Below the pieces are notes generated by a model. The model was not told where the DNA came from. It saw nothing but the letters and a program-made list of their open reading frames with translations, and made no database searches. A stretch of 39,462 nucleotides of DNA, taken from the NCBI GenBank assembly GCA_012517155.1, contig JAAYVN010000047.1, positions 1 to 39,462 on the forward strand, written 5' to 3'. Each line of letters begins with the position of its first letter. The stretch's first letter is position 1. Origin of the DNA: Ignavibacteriales bacterium. GTDB taxonomy: Bacteria; Bacteroidota; Ignavibacteria; Ignavibacteriales; Ignavibacteriaceae. A program made the translations under genes and the position numbers. Positions 8,797 to 18,655 of the stretch are shown one piece after another.

Positions 8797-10560
8797 ATGC
8801 ATAAGATTTTAACAGGTTTCGCGCTGTTTTGGTTCATTTTTTCGTTTCCGGTCACTCCTCAGGATAAGATCCCGGAGGAATGGAAAACCCGTTTCGAGAA
8901 ATCGGGCTTTCTCGAGTCTCCCCGGTATTCTGAAACCATGGATTATTTCCGCAAATTCAGCGAATTCTCTCCGATTGTTCGCTTTAATTCCATAGGAGTA
9001 TCCCCTCAGGGACGGGAAATTAATTATTTGATAGTTTCCAAAGATAAATGCTTCACCCCCGAAGAGGCGCACGAGTCCGGGAAGCCAATTCTCCTGATTA
9101 TCAGCGGTATCCATTCCGGCGAAATTGAGGGGAAAGATGCGTCAATGCTCCTCCTGCGGGAAATTCTTGTAACAAAGGAAAAGGAATTCTACCTTGATAG
9201 CCTTATTCTTTTAGTTGTTCCAATCTTCAGCGTGGATGGACATGAAAGAAGTTCGGCTTTCAGCAGAATTAACCAGAACGGACCCGTTGAACAGGGTTGG
9301 CGCACTACCGCCCAGAATCTGAATCTCAACAGGGACTGGCTTAAAGCGGATGCTCCGGAAATGCAGGCGCTGCTGAGGCTATTTTCCGTCTGGCTGCCTG
9401 ACCTGTGGATAGATTCCCACACTACCGACGGTGCGGACCATCAATATACCTTGACTTATGGACTTGAGAAGTTCGCCAATGTTGAAAGCGGTCTGGCTGA
9501 TTTCACAAAGAATGAACTGATACCGCATATTGAAAAGTATGTTACTGGAAAAGGTTATCTCGTTGCACCATACGTTGGTTTCGTTAAGGAAAGCCCTGAA
9601 AACGGACTGTATGACTGGGTCGGTTTACCTCGTTTATCAAATGGATATGGAGCAGCACAGAACAGAATCTGCTTCCTGATTGAAACTCATATGATTAAAC
9701 CCTATAAAGAACGTGTTTTTTCAACTAAAGCGGGTATGGAGTCATTTCTCGAATTACTCTACCACCGAGGCAGTTATATCAAAAAACTTAATAACGACGC
9801 TGACGGAAACAGCCGATGCGATTATGGAGCGCAGGGAAAATGGTTTCCGCTAACTTTCTCACGGACACAAAAATCAACGGACTTTCTTTATAAAGGATTT
9901 GAGACTATAGGGGAAGAAAGCAATATATCGGGAACGAAGAAAATTAAATATACCAATATCAAAAAGGATATGACTGTCCCGTTCTATAACGATATGGCAG
10001 TAACAGATTCTGTTAAACCGGCGAAATTCTACTTTATCCCCGAAGAATGGGAATCCCTGGTTAAACGGCTGGAACTTCATGGTGTGGTCTATAAAAAACT
10101 CACAAAAGATACAACATTCCGGGTTACCCGGTACAAGTTTAAGGATGTTAAACTAAGCGAGGTTTCTTATGAGGGGAGGCAGACAGTAACATGCAGTTAC
10201 GACACTTTCACGGCAGTGGAGAGAATTCCGGCAGGTACTTTCCTGATCCCGACAAATCAGCGCGCAGTTCGTGTTATTGTTCACGCCCTGGAACCCAAAA
10301 GCCCGGACTCTTTCCTCAGGTGGGGATTCATGAATTCCATTTTCGAGAGAAAAGAATATTTTGAGTGGTACGTTATGGAGGAAGTGGCGCTTAAGATGTA
10401 TAACGAGGATCCGATACTCCGTAAAGAATTCGATAAACGGCTTTCGGAGGATGAAAAGTTCAGGAATGAGCCATATGCCAGACTGAATTTCTTTTATGAA
10501 CGCTCCCCCTATTTCGATAAGAAATTAAATTTATACCCGATTTTTCGGTTTGAGTTTTAA
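8797..10560 (+). CDS. Secreted M14-family zinc carboxypeptidase
   Basis: This 587-residue protein has a signal peptide (about 1-21, ending near TPQ). The M14 zinc site is visible as H106 and E109 in GIHSGEIEG and H208 in DSHTTDG. The substrate-binding Asn-Arg is N178-R179 (NLNRDW), and the catalytic Glu is likely E296 (LIETHMIK). Residues beyond about 340 are a family-specific C-terminal extension without recognised motifs. M14 enzymes remove C-terminal residues from peptides; this one is predicted periplasmic or secreted. No Shine-Dalgarno is obvious. A second, diverged M14 gene lies at 36781-38268. It is followed by the D-Ala-D-Ala dipeptidase gene 57 bp downstream. Confidence 0.9.
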   Translation: MHKILTGFALFWFIFSFPVTPQDKIPEEWKTRFEKSGFLESPRYSETMDYFRKFSEFSPIVRFNSIGVSPQGREINYLIVSKDKCFTPEEAHESGKPILLIISGIHSGEIEGKDASMLLLREILVTKEKEFYLDSLILLVVPIFSVDGHERSSAFSRINQNGPVEQGWRTTAQNLNLNRDWLKADAPEMQALLRLFSVWLPDLWIDSHTTDGADHQYTLTYGLEKFANVESGLADFTKNELIPHIEKYVTGKGYLVAPYVGFVKESPENGLYDWVGLPRLSNGYGAAQNRICFLIETHMIKPYKERVFSTKAGMESFLELLYHRGSYIKKLNNDADGNSRCDYGAQGKWFPLTFSRTQKSTDFLYKGFETIGEESNISGTKKIKYTNIKKDMTVPFYNDMAVTDSVKPAKFYFIPEEWESLVKRLELHGVVYKKLTKDTTFRVTRYKFKDVKLSEVSYEGRQTVTCSYDTFTAVERIPAGTFLIPTNQRAVRVIVHALEPKSPDSFLRWGFMNSIFERKEYFEWYVMEEVALKMYNEDPILRKEFDKRLSEDEKFRNEPYARLNFFYERSPYFDKKLNLYPIFRFEF

Positions 10561-10617
10561 GAGGATTGTTGTATTTTTAATGATTAGTATATTTATTTTA
10601 GGATACCAGCTTTCAGA

Positions 10618-11334
10618 ATGAAATTGGCTCTGCGGATTAATTCCGTTATTTACGTTTTTTTCTTTTTCTCGCTTGCCACAATTGCACAGACAATCCCGGC
10701 TAATAAGTACGGGCTTAAGGTTGTTGACAGCTTCGACACTTATGAGCAACTGGTTGCTAAGAACAGCAATAAACAGCTTGTTGATCTCGAGGAGTTTATC
10801 CCGGGAATAAAGATTGATATCAAATATGCAACCCCCGATAACTTCACCGGGAAGGTTCTTTACCCGAAAGCCAAAGCATTTGTGCGCCTCCCCGTTGCAA
10901 AGGCTCTCCTAAAAATCCAGCAGGCACTTAAAGAAAAAGGACTTGAACTTAAGATTTTTGACGGCTATCGCCCTTATGACATAACAGTTTTTATGTGGGG
11001 TGCTACTGAATTGAAAAAATATGTAGCTAATCCAAAAGAAGGAAGCAGACATAACCGGGGTTGCGCAGTTGACCTAACAATTATTGACTCGAAGACCGGC
11101 GAGGAACTTGAAATGCCAACACTTTACGACGACTTTACTCAAAAGGCCAACCACAATTATAATAAACTCTCTAAAACCGCTCTGAAAAACAGGGAGTTGC
11201 TTAAAAGTCTCATGACTAAAAATGGATTTTCTATTATGCAGGCGGAGTGGTGGCACTATGATTTTAAGGGTTGGAAAAACTACGAACTGATGAATATTTC
11301 TTTTGACGACTTAATAAAAAATAAACCAGATTAA
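10618..11334 (+). CDS. D-alanyl-D-alanine dipeptidase (VanX/DdpX type, peptidase family M15D)
   Basis: The 238-residue protein has a signal peptide (about 1-24, cleaved near AQT). The M15 zinc ligands are H145 and D152 in SRHNRGCAVD (143-152) and H213 in EWWHYDF, with the catalytic E210. The conserved arginine is R118 in DGYRPY. Enzymes of this family hydrolyse D-Ala-D-Ala dipeptide, either for cell-wall turnover or, in vancomycin clusters, for resistance. Here no vanH, vanA-type ligase or vanRS genes accompany it, so turnover or nutrition is more likely. It lies between a secreted M14 peptidase and a secreted C25 protease. Confidence 0.9.
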   Translation: MKLALRINSVIYVFFFFSLATIAQTIPANKYGLKVVDSFDTYEQLVAKNSNKQLVDLEEFIPGIKIDIKYATPDNFTGKVLYPKAKAFVRLPVAKALLKIQQALKEKGLELKIFDGYRPYDITVFMWGATELKKYVANPKEGSRHNRGCAVDLTIIDSKTGEELEMPTLYDDFTQKANHNYNKLSKTALKNRELLKSLMTKNGFSIMQAEWWHYDFKGWKNYELMNISFDDLIKNKPD

Positions 11335-11356
11335 ATAATTTACCAATGGAGATGAG

Positions 11357-14300
11357 ATGAAAAAACTCTACTTATCAGGACTGATAATTCTATTCCTGAT
11401 GTCCAATCTTGTTGTTGCTCAGCATATTAATGGCTTGAACGTAACTTCGGGAAACAGCGGATACACAATTGACTTTTCGCTTCCCGAATATTCTTTTCAG
11501 CGGGTTGACCTTGAACAGGGTGAATTCACTAAATTGATACTTCCGGATTACGGAACAACCACCGATATCGGCTATCCTGCACTTCCGCAGATATCCTTCA
11601 ATCTTTCGATAACTTCAAACGATGATGTAAAGAACATCTCCGTTTCGAATCTGTTATCTTCTATCGAAATTCTGCAAAGCCCCGTTTATCCTTTCCAGGA
11701 GCCGTGGCCCAGAAATAAACCATTGAAAGAAAGACCTTTTTCGTTTAACACTAAATACTATTCCTCAACAGGGGATCCGAACGCTCCTCTTTACAAAATT
11801 TCAGAACCTTATGTGATTGGCGGTGTTAAAGGTGTTACGATTACAATTTATCCTTTTGCATTCAATCCCGTGGCAAAACAACTTAAAGTTGTTAAGCATG
11901 CAACTTTTACGATCGAACTTCAAAAACCGGTTGAAAGAGTTAACGGATTATCCGATTCCTATAATCTTTTCTTAAAGAGCTTTTTCCAGGATTATAAAGC
12001 GGGATCTTCGAAGAGCTTGAGGAACTACCTCATAATTACCGCTCCTGAATATGAAGCAGGACTAGCTCCTTTCATAGCTCACAAAAACGGACTCGGTTAT
12101 AATATTACTCTTGTCACCACAACCGTTACCGGAACAACTACCACAGCTATAAAAACTTATATCCAGAATCTTTATGCAAATCCGACCACCAAACCCGAGT
12201 TTATTCTCCTGGTTGGCGATACGGATAAAATTCCCGCCTGGACAGGTAGCGGAACAGGCAGCCCGCGAACAGACCTCAATTATGTTTTGCTAGAAGGAAC
12301 TGATTATTATGCAGATGCTTTCATCGGCAGATTCTCAATAGCAAGTCCCTCGCAGTTACAAAACGCCATCAACAAAACGATCTATATGGAAAATTATATC
12401 GGAACATTCGAAAAAAAGAATGTTTATATGGCTTCCGAAGATAACTACTCAATAACCGAGGGAACTCATAATTTTGTTATTGACAATTATTTCCAGCCTT
12501 CCGGTTATTCTGCACTCAAGTTGTATACCCACACATATAATGCTACAACACAACAACTTGTAAATGCTCTGAATGCTAATCAGGTGTTTGCGATTTATTC
12601 GGGTCATGGTGCTGAAACTTATTGGGCGGATGGTCCGGTGCTAAATCAAAGTCAGGTTAATGCCCTTACCAATACCGTGTTTCCGTTTGTATACTCCTTC
12701 TCCTGTATAACGGGATCCTACCACATTGCAGAATCATTTGGAGAGACATGGCTTAGAGCAGCAACCGGCGGAGTTACTTTCTACGGCTCTTCGGTTAACT
12801 CCTACTGGGATGAGGATGATATTCTTGAAAGAAGGATATTTAAATCAATGTATGATGAGGGGATATCAAAAGTCACCCCAATGTTTGACAGAGGAAAGTA
12901 TTTGATGGTTCAGCATTTCGGAGGATCGGTTACATCCGGTTCAATGATGCTTCGCTATCTTGAGATGTACAATCTTATGGGCGATCCTTCAATCGAGACA
13001 AAAAAAGTCATTCCTCCTGACACAACTCCTCCGGATCCGGTAACCAATTTAGCGGTTACATCACCAACTTCAAACTCACTTACTCTAACCTGGACAGCAC
13101 CATATGATAGTACTTTCGGCGGAATAGCTGCATACGATATACGCTACAGTACTTCAGCAATTAATGACGGGAATTTCAATACGGCTCCCCGGGTAGTACT
13201 GCCAATGCAAAGTGATTCTGCCGGAACTCCTAAGTCCCTTGAAATCGACAGCCTTGCATTCAGCACGCAATATTACTTTGCAATTAAAGCCCTGGATTTA
13301 TGGGGTAATACTTCTCCAATATCAAACATCGCAACAGCTTCAACCTGGGGTGCTCCTCAGATACTTGTGACTCCGAACGCTATTAACAAACAGGTTCCTT
13401 CGGGCGTTGTGGTTACGGATACTATTAGAATTAACAACGTCAGCCCGCACAACTCCACTCTTGATTATTCTGTTGTAATGGAGAATAATAATTATCCTAA
13501 TAAAATTCAGTTCAGGATTATTCCGCTCGCTAATAATACAGAAAATTCTGAAGTGGACAAAGATTATCCGGTCACAACCGGTGGTCAGTCTATTGAAGGA
13601 TTGGGAGGTCCGGATGCTTTCGGTTATCAATGGATTGACAGCGACGAACTTCAGGGTCCGGTTTATGAGTGGAATGATATTGCTGCGACCGGTACTCCGG
13701 TTACCAATTGGATTGCCACCGGAACATTTGGAGCAACGGACGAGGGTTACTCCGGTCCTTATAACCTTGGATTCAATTTCAAATTCTATGGACAGGTTAA
13801 AACACAATTTTATCTGTCATCGAATGGATTTATCTCTTTTGCACCGATAACCGCAAATGCATTTTCAAATGCTTCAATTCCTACTGCCGGTGTTCCAAAT
13901 GAGATTATTTGTCCGTTCTGGGATGACCTCGATGCAAAATCTCCCGGTACCGTTCACTATAAACAGGATGGTAATAAAATAATTATTCAATGGACCAACT
14001 ACCAGCGATATAGCGGAACATCAAGTTATACCTGGCAGGTTCATCTCTACTCAAGTGGAAAAATCCTGGTTTACTATAACACAATGACAGGTACTATCAA
14101 CTCCGCTACGATCGGGATCGAAAACTCAACAGGTACAGTTGGTCTTCAGGTTGCTAAAGATGCAAACTATATAAAGAACAACCTTGCTCTCAAGATTTCC
14201 GCCGACCCTGAATGGGTGCTCACGAATAGTCCGCTTGCAGGTACATTGCATAACGGAAATACTGCGGCGATTGAAATGACTTTCAAGAGCGAGGACTTCC

Positions 14301-14953
14301 CGCTTGGAACTTATTCAATGGATATTGTTGTCAATAACAATTCCGGAACTCCGGTTGTAACTGTGCCGCTTACAATGGTTATAGCCCCAATTCCTGTTGA
14401 ACTCACCTCCTTTACCGTTGAACCGGTTAAGGATAATGTTCTGTTAACCTGGACAACAGCAACAGAAACCAATAACTCCGGATTCAGCATTGAAAGAAAG
14501 AATGTCAGTGCTGATACCTGGACTCAGGTTTCTTTCATAGACGGTAAAGGAACTACAACCGAAGCAACTTCTTATACGTTCACGGATAAGAACCTGAAAG
14601 CCGGATCTTATGAATATCGCCTGAAACAGATTGATTTTGACGGGACATTCTCTTATAGTAGCGTGGTTAAAATAGATCTCGATATCCCGGCAAATTATGT
14701 CCTCGAACAGAATTACCCGAATCCTTTCAATCCATCGACAACCATTAAGTTCGGTCTGCCTGCGGATAGTCAGGTTAAAATAAATATTTTCAACAGCATC
14801 GGTGAAAAAGTGGCTGAGTTAATTAACTCAAAAATGACTGCAGGTTACCACACCGTGAATTTTGATGCTTCGAACCTGACAAGCGGAATTTATTTCTACC
14901 AAATAAAAGCTGATAATTTTGAAAGCATTAAGAAAATGATGCTTATTAAGTAA
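11357..14953 (+). CDS. Gingipain-like C25 cysteine protease with T9SS sorting domain
   Basis: This 1198-residue secreted protein has a signal peptide (about 1-21, ending VVAQ). A prodomain-like region (about 25-215) precedes a gingipain-type catalytic domain (about 220-550). The predicted catalytic dyad is H417 in YSGHGAE and C450 in SFSCITGSY, and the domain ends with the usual YNLMGDPS motif (538-545). A fibronectin type III domain (about 556-660), a beta-rich region with WDDLDAKSPG, and a C-terminal T9SS type A domain follow (NYPNPFNPST near 1119-1128, ending MLIK). A Shine-Dalgarno GGAGA lies at 11348-11352. It should be exported by the Sec system and then T9SS and anchored or released at the surface. 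A strong terminator follows. Confidence 0.92.
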   Translation: MKKLYLSGLIILFLMSNLVVAQHINGLNVTSGNSGYTIDFSLPEYSFQRVDLEQGEFTKLILPDYGTTTDIGYPALPQISFNLSITSNDDVKNISVSNLLSSIEILQSPVYPFQEPWPRNKPLKERPFSFNTKYYSSTGDPNAPLYKISEPYVIGGVKGVTITIYPFAFNPVAKQLKVVKHATFTIELQKPVERVNGLSDSYNLFLKSFFQDYKAGSSKSLRNYLIITAPEYEAGLAPFIAHKNGLGYNITLVTTTVTGTTTTAIKTYIQNLYANPTTKPEFILLVGDTDKIPAWTGSGTGSPRTDLNYVLLEGTDYYADAFIGRFSIASPSQLQNAINKTIYMENYIGTFEKKNVYMASEDNYSITEGTHNFVIDNYFQPSGYSALKLYTHTYNATTQQLVNALNANQVFAIYSGHGAETYWADGPVLNQSQVNALTNTVFPFVYSFSCITGSYHIAESFGETWLRAATGGVTFYGSSVNSYWDEDDILERRIFKSMYDEGISKVTPMFDRGKYLMVQHFGGSVTSGSMMLRYLEMYNLMGDPSIETKKVIPPDTTPPDPVTNLAVTSPTSNSLTLTWTAPYDSTFGGIAAYDIRYSTSAINDGNFNTAPRVVLPMQSDSAGTPKSLEIDSLAFSTQYYFAIKALDLWGNTSPISNIATASTWGAPQILVTPNAINKQVPSGVVVTDTIRINNVSPHNSTLDYSVVMENNNYPNKIQFRIIPLANNTENSEVDKDYPVTTGGQSIEGLGGPDAFGYQWIDSDELQGPVYEWNDIAATGTPVTNWIATGTFGATDEGYSGPYNLGFNFKFYGQVKTQFYLSSNGFISFAPITANAFSNASIPTAGVPNEIICPFWDDLDAKSPGTVHYKQDGNKIIIQWTNYQRYSGTSSYTWQVHLYSSGKILVYYNTMTGTINSATIGIENSTGTVGLQVAKDANYIKNNLALKISADPEWVLTNSPLAGTLHNGNTAAIEMTFKSEDFPLGTYSMDIVVNNNSGTPVVTVPLTMVIAPIPVELTSFTVEPVKDNVLLTWTTATETNNSGFSIERKNVSADTWTQVSFIDGKGTTTEATSYTFTDKNLKAGSYEYRLKQIDFDGTFSYSSVVKIDLDIPANYVLEQNYPNPFNPSTTIKFGLPADSQVKINIFNSIGEKVAELINSKMTAGYHTVNFDASNLTSGIYFYQIKADNFESIKKMMLIK

Positions 14954-14981
14954 CCGCTTTTCATCCTTTTTTATTAAACTG

Positions 14982-15010
14982 AAGGCTGCTGCAAAGCAGC
15001 CTTTTTTTTT
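14982..15010 (+). terminator. Rho-independent terminator after the C25 protease gene
   Basis: A 9-bp perfect stem, AAGGCTGCT / AGCAGCCTT, with a GCAA (GNRA) tetraloop is followed by nine T residues. The 150-bp gap to the histidine kinase holds this terminator and an A/T-rich promoter-like stretch without a confident box. Confidence 0.92.
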
Positions 15011-15162
15011 AGCAGTAATGTAAAAACCAGGAAATAATTCAGAAACCTCTTGAATTTATGAGAAATACTTAATAGATTGCATTATTCAATTCTGTATATT
15101 TTATTTACACTTTATACCAGATGTTGCAGAATTTTTAATCAAAATTTATAAATTTTAATGCT

Positions 15163-16746
15163 ATGCCCGCAAAGTTGTTTAATAAAGTCAGTGTAAAACT
15201 GATATTAATATTATGTGCAGTAGTACTTGTGAATCTTGGATTTTACTCGTACTATACGATTTCCAAACTAAAGCAGGATATCAGTTTAGCATGTACACAG
15301 AATGCACTGAACCTGAGCGATATTGTTAAGAAATCTACCCGATATAGCATGTTGTTGAACAAGCGGGAAGATATTGCCCAGATTATCAATACAGTTGGAA
15401 CCGAAAAGGGAGTTTACGCTATCAAGGTTTATAATAAGGATGGACTTGTGGCATATTCTTCCGACAGCAGCGAAGTGGGTAAGATATATGATGTAAAATC
15501 TCCATCCTGCAGCCCGTGCCATAGTCAACCCCAGCTTCCTTCTAACCTTCCCCTTGAGCAAATGGTCCGGTATTTTTGGAACAAGGACGGACAGAAAGTT
15601 CTGGGCTTGATTAATCCTATTTATAACGAAAAGGACTGTTATACCGCCGAATGCCATTATCACTCCGGTGATGTTAAACTGCTGGGACTATTGGATATTC
15701 AAATGTCCACGGACAGAGTGGATAATGTGGTTAACTCTAATGTATCTGGTATTGTAACAAGCACTATTATCCTGACAGGAGTTCTCGCATTGATAATTGC
15801 ACTTTTCGTTAATTTGATGATCAATGTTCCTTTGAAAAAAATATCTACCGGGATAAAAGAGATAAGCCGCGGAAATATGAATTACAAAATACCCCTGGAG
15901 TCAAGAGATGAGCTTGGGGTTATTGTTAAACAATTTAACAATATGTCCACAAGTTTGGATAAGGCTTATAAGGAAATTAAGGACTGGTCCGAGACTCTAA
16001 ACATGAAGGTGGAGGAAAAAAACGAGGAGTTGAAGAAGATCTATGAACAAGTTGTGCAAATAGAAAAACTCGCCTCGCTCGGAAAACTATCCGCCACTGT
16101 TGCCCATGAACTTAACAATCCGCTGGAAGGAATATTAACCTACTCGAAACTGATTGCGCGGAAACTCGACAAGGATAATGGAACCGGACAATTTGATCCC
16201 CTCTTAAAGTATCTCCGCTTGATTTCTGACGAAACCTCAAGATGCGGACGGATAGTAAAAGATTTGCTGTTATTCAGTCATAAAGAAGAGGGTATATTTG
16301 ATAACAGCAACATTCGCGACATAATTGAGAAGAGTTTGATGATCATAAATCATCATTTTGAAATACACAAGGTGCGGCTGCTTACACATTATCCCCAAGA
16401 GTCCATTATAGTAAATTGCGACCGCCAGCGAATTGAACAAGTAATTGTATCGGTGTGCATTAACGGGATTGAATCAATGCCAGATGGAGGGACTCTGAAA
16501 GTGAGTCTGAGTTCCGAAAATATGTACTGCGTTATACGAATTGCCGATGAGGGAAAGGGAATTTCCGATAAAGACCTTCCGAATATTTTTGAGCCTTTCT
16601 ATACGACTAAGAGTAATGGCAAAGGTACCGGATTGGGTCTTGCAGTAGTCTATGGAATTATTCAACAGCACAAGGGGAATGTCACTGTTGAATCAACCTC
16701 GTCAAGAGGAACTGTATTTAAAATTGAACTACCACAATTAAGTTAA
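15163..16746 (+). CDS. Sensor histidine kinase with a c-type-heme periplasmic domain
   Basis: The 527-residue membrane kinase has TM1 at about 11-30, a periplasmic domain at 31-195, TM2 at about 197-220 and a HAMP domain at 221-275. A coiled coil (270-300), HisKA domain (phospho-acceptor H315 in VAHELNNP) and HATPase domain follow (N434, D462-E-G-K-G, GKGTGLG at 486-492). The sensor domain has a canonical heme motif C116-S-P-C-H120 and a second, spaced motif C159-Y-T-A-E-C-H165 (CX4CH), suggesting two covalent hemes. Similar PAS-like heme sensors are known from metal- and nitrogen-respiring bacteria. It lies 7 nt upstream of an NtrC-type regulator, its likely partner. The signal could be redox state, NO, CO or oxygen; the sequence does not decide. 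Confidence 0.9.
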   Translation: MPAKLFNKVSVKLILILCAVVLVNLGFYSYYTISKLKQDISLACTQNALNLSDIVKKSTRYSMLLNKREDIAQIINTVGTEKGVYAIKVYNKDGLVAYSSDSSEVGKIYDVKSPSCSPCHSQPQLPSNLPLEQMVRYFWNKDGQKVLGLINPIYNEKDCYTAECHYHSGDVKLLGLLDIQMSTDRVDNVVNSNVSGIVTSTIILTGVLALIIALFVNLMINVPLKKISTGIKEISRGNMNYKIPLESRDELGVIVKQFNNMSTSLDKAYKEIKDWSETLNMKVEEKNEELKKIYEQVVQIEKLASLGKLSATVAHELNNPLEGILTYSKLIARKLDKDNGTGQFDPLLKYLRLISDETSRCGRIVKDLLLFSHKEEGIFDNSNIRDIIEKSLMIINHHFEIHKVRLLTHYPQESIIVNCDRQRIEQVIVSVCINGIESMPDGGTLKVSLSSENMYCVIRIADEGKGISDKDLPNIFEPFYTTKSNGKGTGLGLAVVYGIIQQHKGNVTVESTSSRGTVFKIELPQLS

Positions 16747-16753
16747 GGGTGTT

Positions 16754-18103
16754 ATGGAAAAAGTTAGAATTCTGATAGTTGATGATGAGAACATAGTCAG
16801 GGAATCATTGTTTCATTGGTTTGAAGAAGAGGGATATGAAGTGGATGTCGCTGAAGATGGGGAAACTGCTTTGAAAAAATTCGAGAAAGGCAAGTATAAT
16901 CTCATGCTGGTTGATATGAAAATGCCGGGAATGAGCGGACTTGATCTTCTTACCAGAATAAAGGAAATTGATGATGAGGTGATTTTTATCCTGATAACTG
17001 CCTTCGCATCAGTCCCCACAGCTATAAGAGCTCTGAAAGACGGTGCCTTTGATTATATAACCAAACCTATTGATCCCGAAGAGTTATCTCATATTGTTGA
17101 TAAAGCCCTGAATCAGCAGAGTCTCAAAAAGGAAAATATTCTGCTCAAAACAAAAATTGATGAGATAATCAGACCCGATAACCTCGTCGGCGAAAGCATG
17201 CAGATGAAAAAAATATTTTCTCTTATAAATACCGTGGCACCTACAGATACAACTGTTATGATACGAGGTGAAAGCGGAACGGGAAAAGAGCTGATCGCAA
17301 AGGCGATTCATATCAACAGCAACCGGAAATATTTTCCGATTATTACTGTTAACTGCGGAGCTTTGAGCGAATCACTTCTGGAGAGCGAATTGTTTGGTCA
17401 TGAAAAAGGCGCTTTTACCGGCGCACAATATAAACGAAAAGGAAAGTTTGAGATGGCTAACGGGGGAACTATCTTCCTTGATGAAATCGGTACGGTTTCT
17501 CCTAAAATGCAAATTGATCTCCTGAGAGTACTCGAAACAAAACAGTTTTATCGAGTCGGCGGAAATGAGATGATTAAAAGCGATTTCAGAGTAATTGCCG
17601 CTACGAATGAGAATCTCGAAACACAGTTGAAAAACGGTCTGTTCCGGGAAGATTTATACTACAGACTGAATGTTTTCTCTATCTTTATTCCCCCGCTTAG
17701 GGAGCGGCGTGATGATATTGAGTTGTTGGCGCAATACTTTCTGAAGAAGTTCAACACTAATATGAATAAGAAGATCTCGGACTTCAAAAGAGAGACAATG
17801 GATTTTCTTGTTAACTATAACTGGCCTGGTAATGTCAGGGAACTGGAAAATGCAATAGAGCGAGCCGTTGTGGTTTGCAAGGAAGATAAAGTAAGTGCCG
17901 AAGACCTGCCTTTCCATGTCGGAGATGTTTCCGTGCTCGATGAAGGAGATAAATCTCTTGCCGCTCTGGAAAAACGGCATATTATAAAAATACTGCAAGA
18001 GAATAACTGGAATATTAGCAAGAGTGCCGAGATCTTGGGAATTGACCGGGTGACTTTGTACAATAAACTGAATCGCTTCGGACTTAAAAGAGATAATTCA
18101 TAA
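16754..18103 (+). CDS. NtrC-family sigma-54-dependent response regulator
   Basis: This 449-residue protein has three domains. The receiver (1-120) has phospho-acceptor D54 and conserved K104. The AAA+ sigma-54 activation domain (about 143-370) has Walker A GESGTGKE (172-179), the sigma-54-contacting GAFTGA loop (219-224), Walker B TIFLDEI and WPGNVREL. The C-terminal Fis-type helix-turn-helix spans about 405-445. All key residues are present, so it should be an active phosphorylation-controlled activator at sigma-54 promoters. An AGGG precedes the ATG. It is paired with the heme histidine kinase. I saw no convincing TGGCAC-N5-TTGCA promoter in the intergenic regions, so its targets are probably elsewhere. 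Confidence 0.95.
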   Translation: MEKVRILIVDDENIVRESLFHWFEEEGYEVDVAEDGETALKKFEKGKYNLMLVDMKMPGMSGLDLLTRIKEIDDEVIFILITAFASVPTAIRALKDGAFDYITKPIDPEELSHIVDKALNQQSLKKENILLKTKIDEIIRPDNLVGESMQMKKIFSLINTVAPTDTTVMIRGESGTGKELIAKAIHINSNRKYFPIITVNCGALSESLLESELFGHEKGAFTGAQYKRKGKFEMANGGTIFLDEIGTVSPKMQIDLLRVLETKQFYRVGGNEMIKSDFRVIAATNENLETQLKNGLFREDLYYRLNVFSIFIPPLRERRDDIELLAQYFLKKFNTNMNKKISDFKRETMDFLVNYNWPGNVRELENAIERAVVVCKEDKVSAEDLPFHVGDVSVLDEGDKSLAALEKRHIIKILQENNWNISKSAEILGIDRVTLYNKLNRFGLKRDNS

Positions 18104-18112
18104 GCCTGACTT

Positions 18113-18646
18113 ATGACTCGCATTTTTCTTGCACCGGCAGGAGCAATAAATAATCAACTTCTTGAGAGGATTGCCGAAGATATCAAATCTAAATTGCATG
18201 CCGATGTGTCAGTTATTAAATTGAACTTTGATCTTGAGGCCGTCCGCTCCCCTGAAAGAAATCAATACTTCTCTACCCGTTTGCTGGCTCAGGCAATACC
18301 TCAAACCACCCACTATGATGGAAAAATCCTAATCCTCATGGATGCGGATCTCTATGTCCCAGTCCTGACGTTTATCTATGGCGAAGCTCAGCTGAGAGGT
18401 AAACACTCCATCGTATCATCTTTCAGACTTCATGAGGAATTTTATTCCGGCGAAGTGAACGAGGATTTGTTTTTTGAACGATTAATGAAAGAAGTATATC
18501 ACGAGTTGGGACATAATTTCGGGCTCATTCACTGCCGGGAATGGGACTGCGTTATGCACTCCTCAGCAGGAATAGAAGAAGTGGACATTAAAGGGGGCTT
18601 TTACTGCAGCAGTTGCTCCGCTCAGATTAGTAAAGCCCCGGAATGA
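18113..18646 (+). CDS. amzA: Archaemetzincin (M54 family zinc metalloprotease)
   Basis: The 177-residue protein carries the archaemetzincin signature: zinc-binding HELGHNFGLIH (H130, E131, H134, H140), immediately followed by C141-x4-C146-V-M148 (the Met-turn region) and C165-x2-C168, which form the family's second, structural zinc site. Length and arrangement match archaeal and sporadic bacterial members. No signal peptide is present, so it should be cytosolic. The biological substrate of this family is not established. It starts 9 nt after the NtrC-type regulator, so it is probably in the same transcript as the heme two-component system. It converges on the DUF1611 gene with only 9 bp between stops and no terminator. 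Confidence 0.9.
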   Translation: MTRIFLAPAGAINNQLLERIAEDIKSKLHADVSVIKLNFDLEAVRSPERNQYFSTRLLAQAIPQTTHYDGKILILMDADLYVPVLTFIYGEAQLRGKHSIVSSFRLHEEFYSGEVNEDLFFERLMKEVYHELGHNFGLIHCREWDCVMHSSAGIEEVDIKGGFYCSSCSAQISKAPE

Positions 18647-18655
18647 TTTCTGTTA

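Noticed and set aside
10618-11334. Vancomycin-resistance cluster suggested by the VanX-like dipeptidase
   Set aside because: No vanH, D-Ala-D-Lac ligase or VanRS-like genes are adjacent, and family M15D enzymes also serve normal wall turnover.
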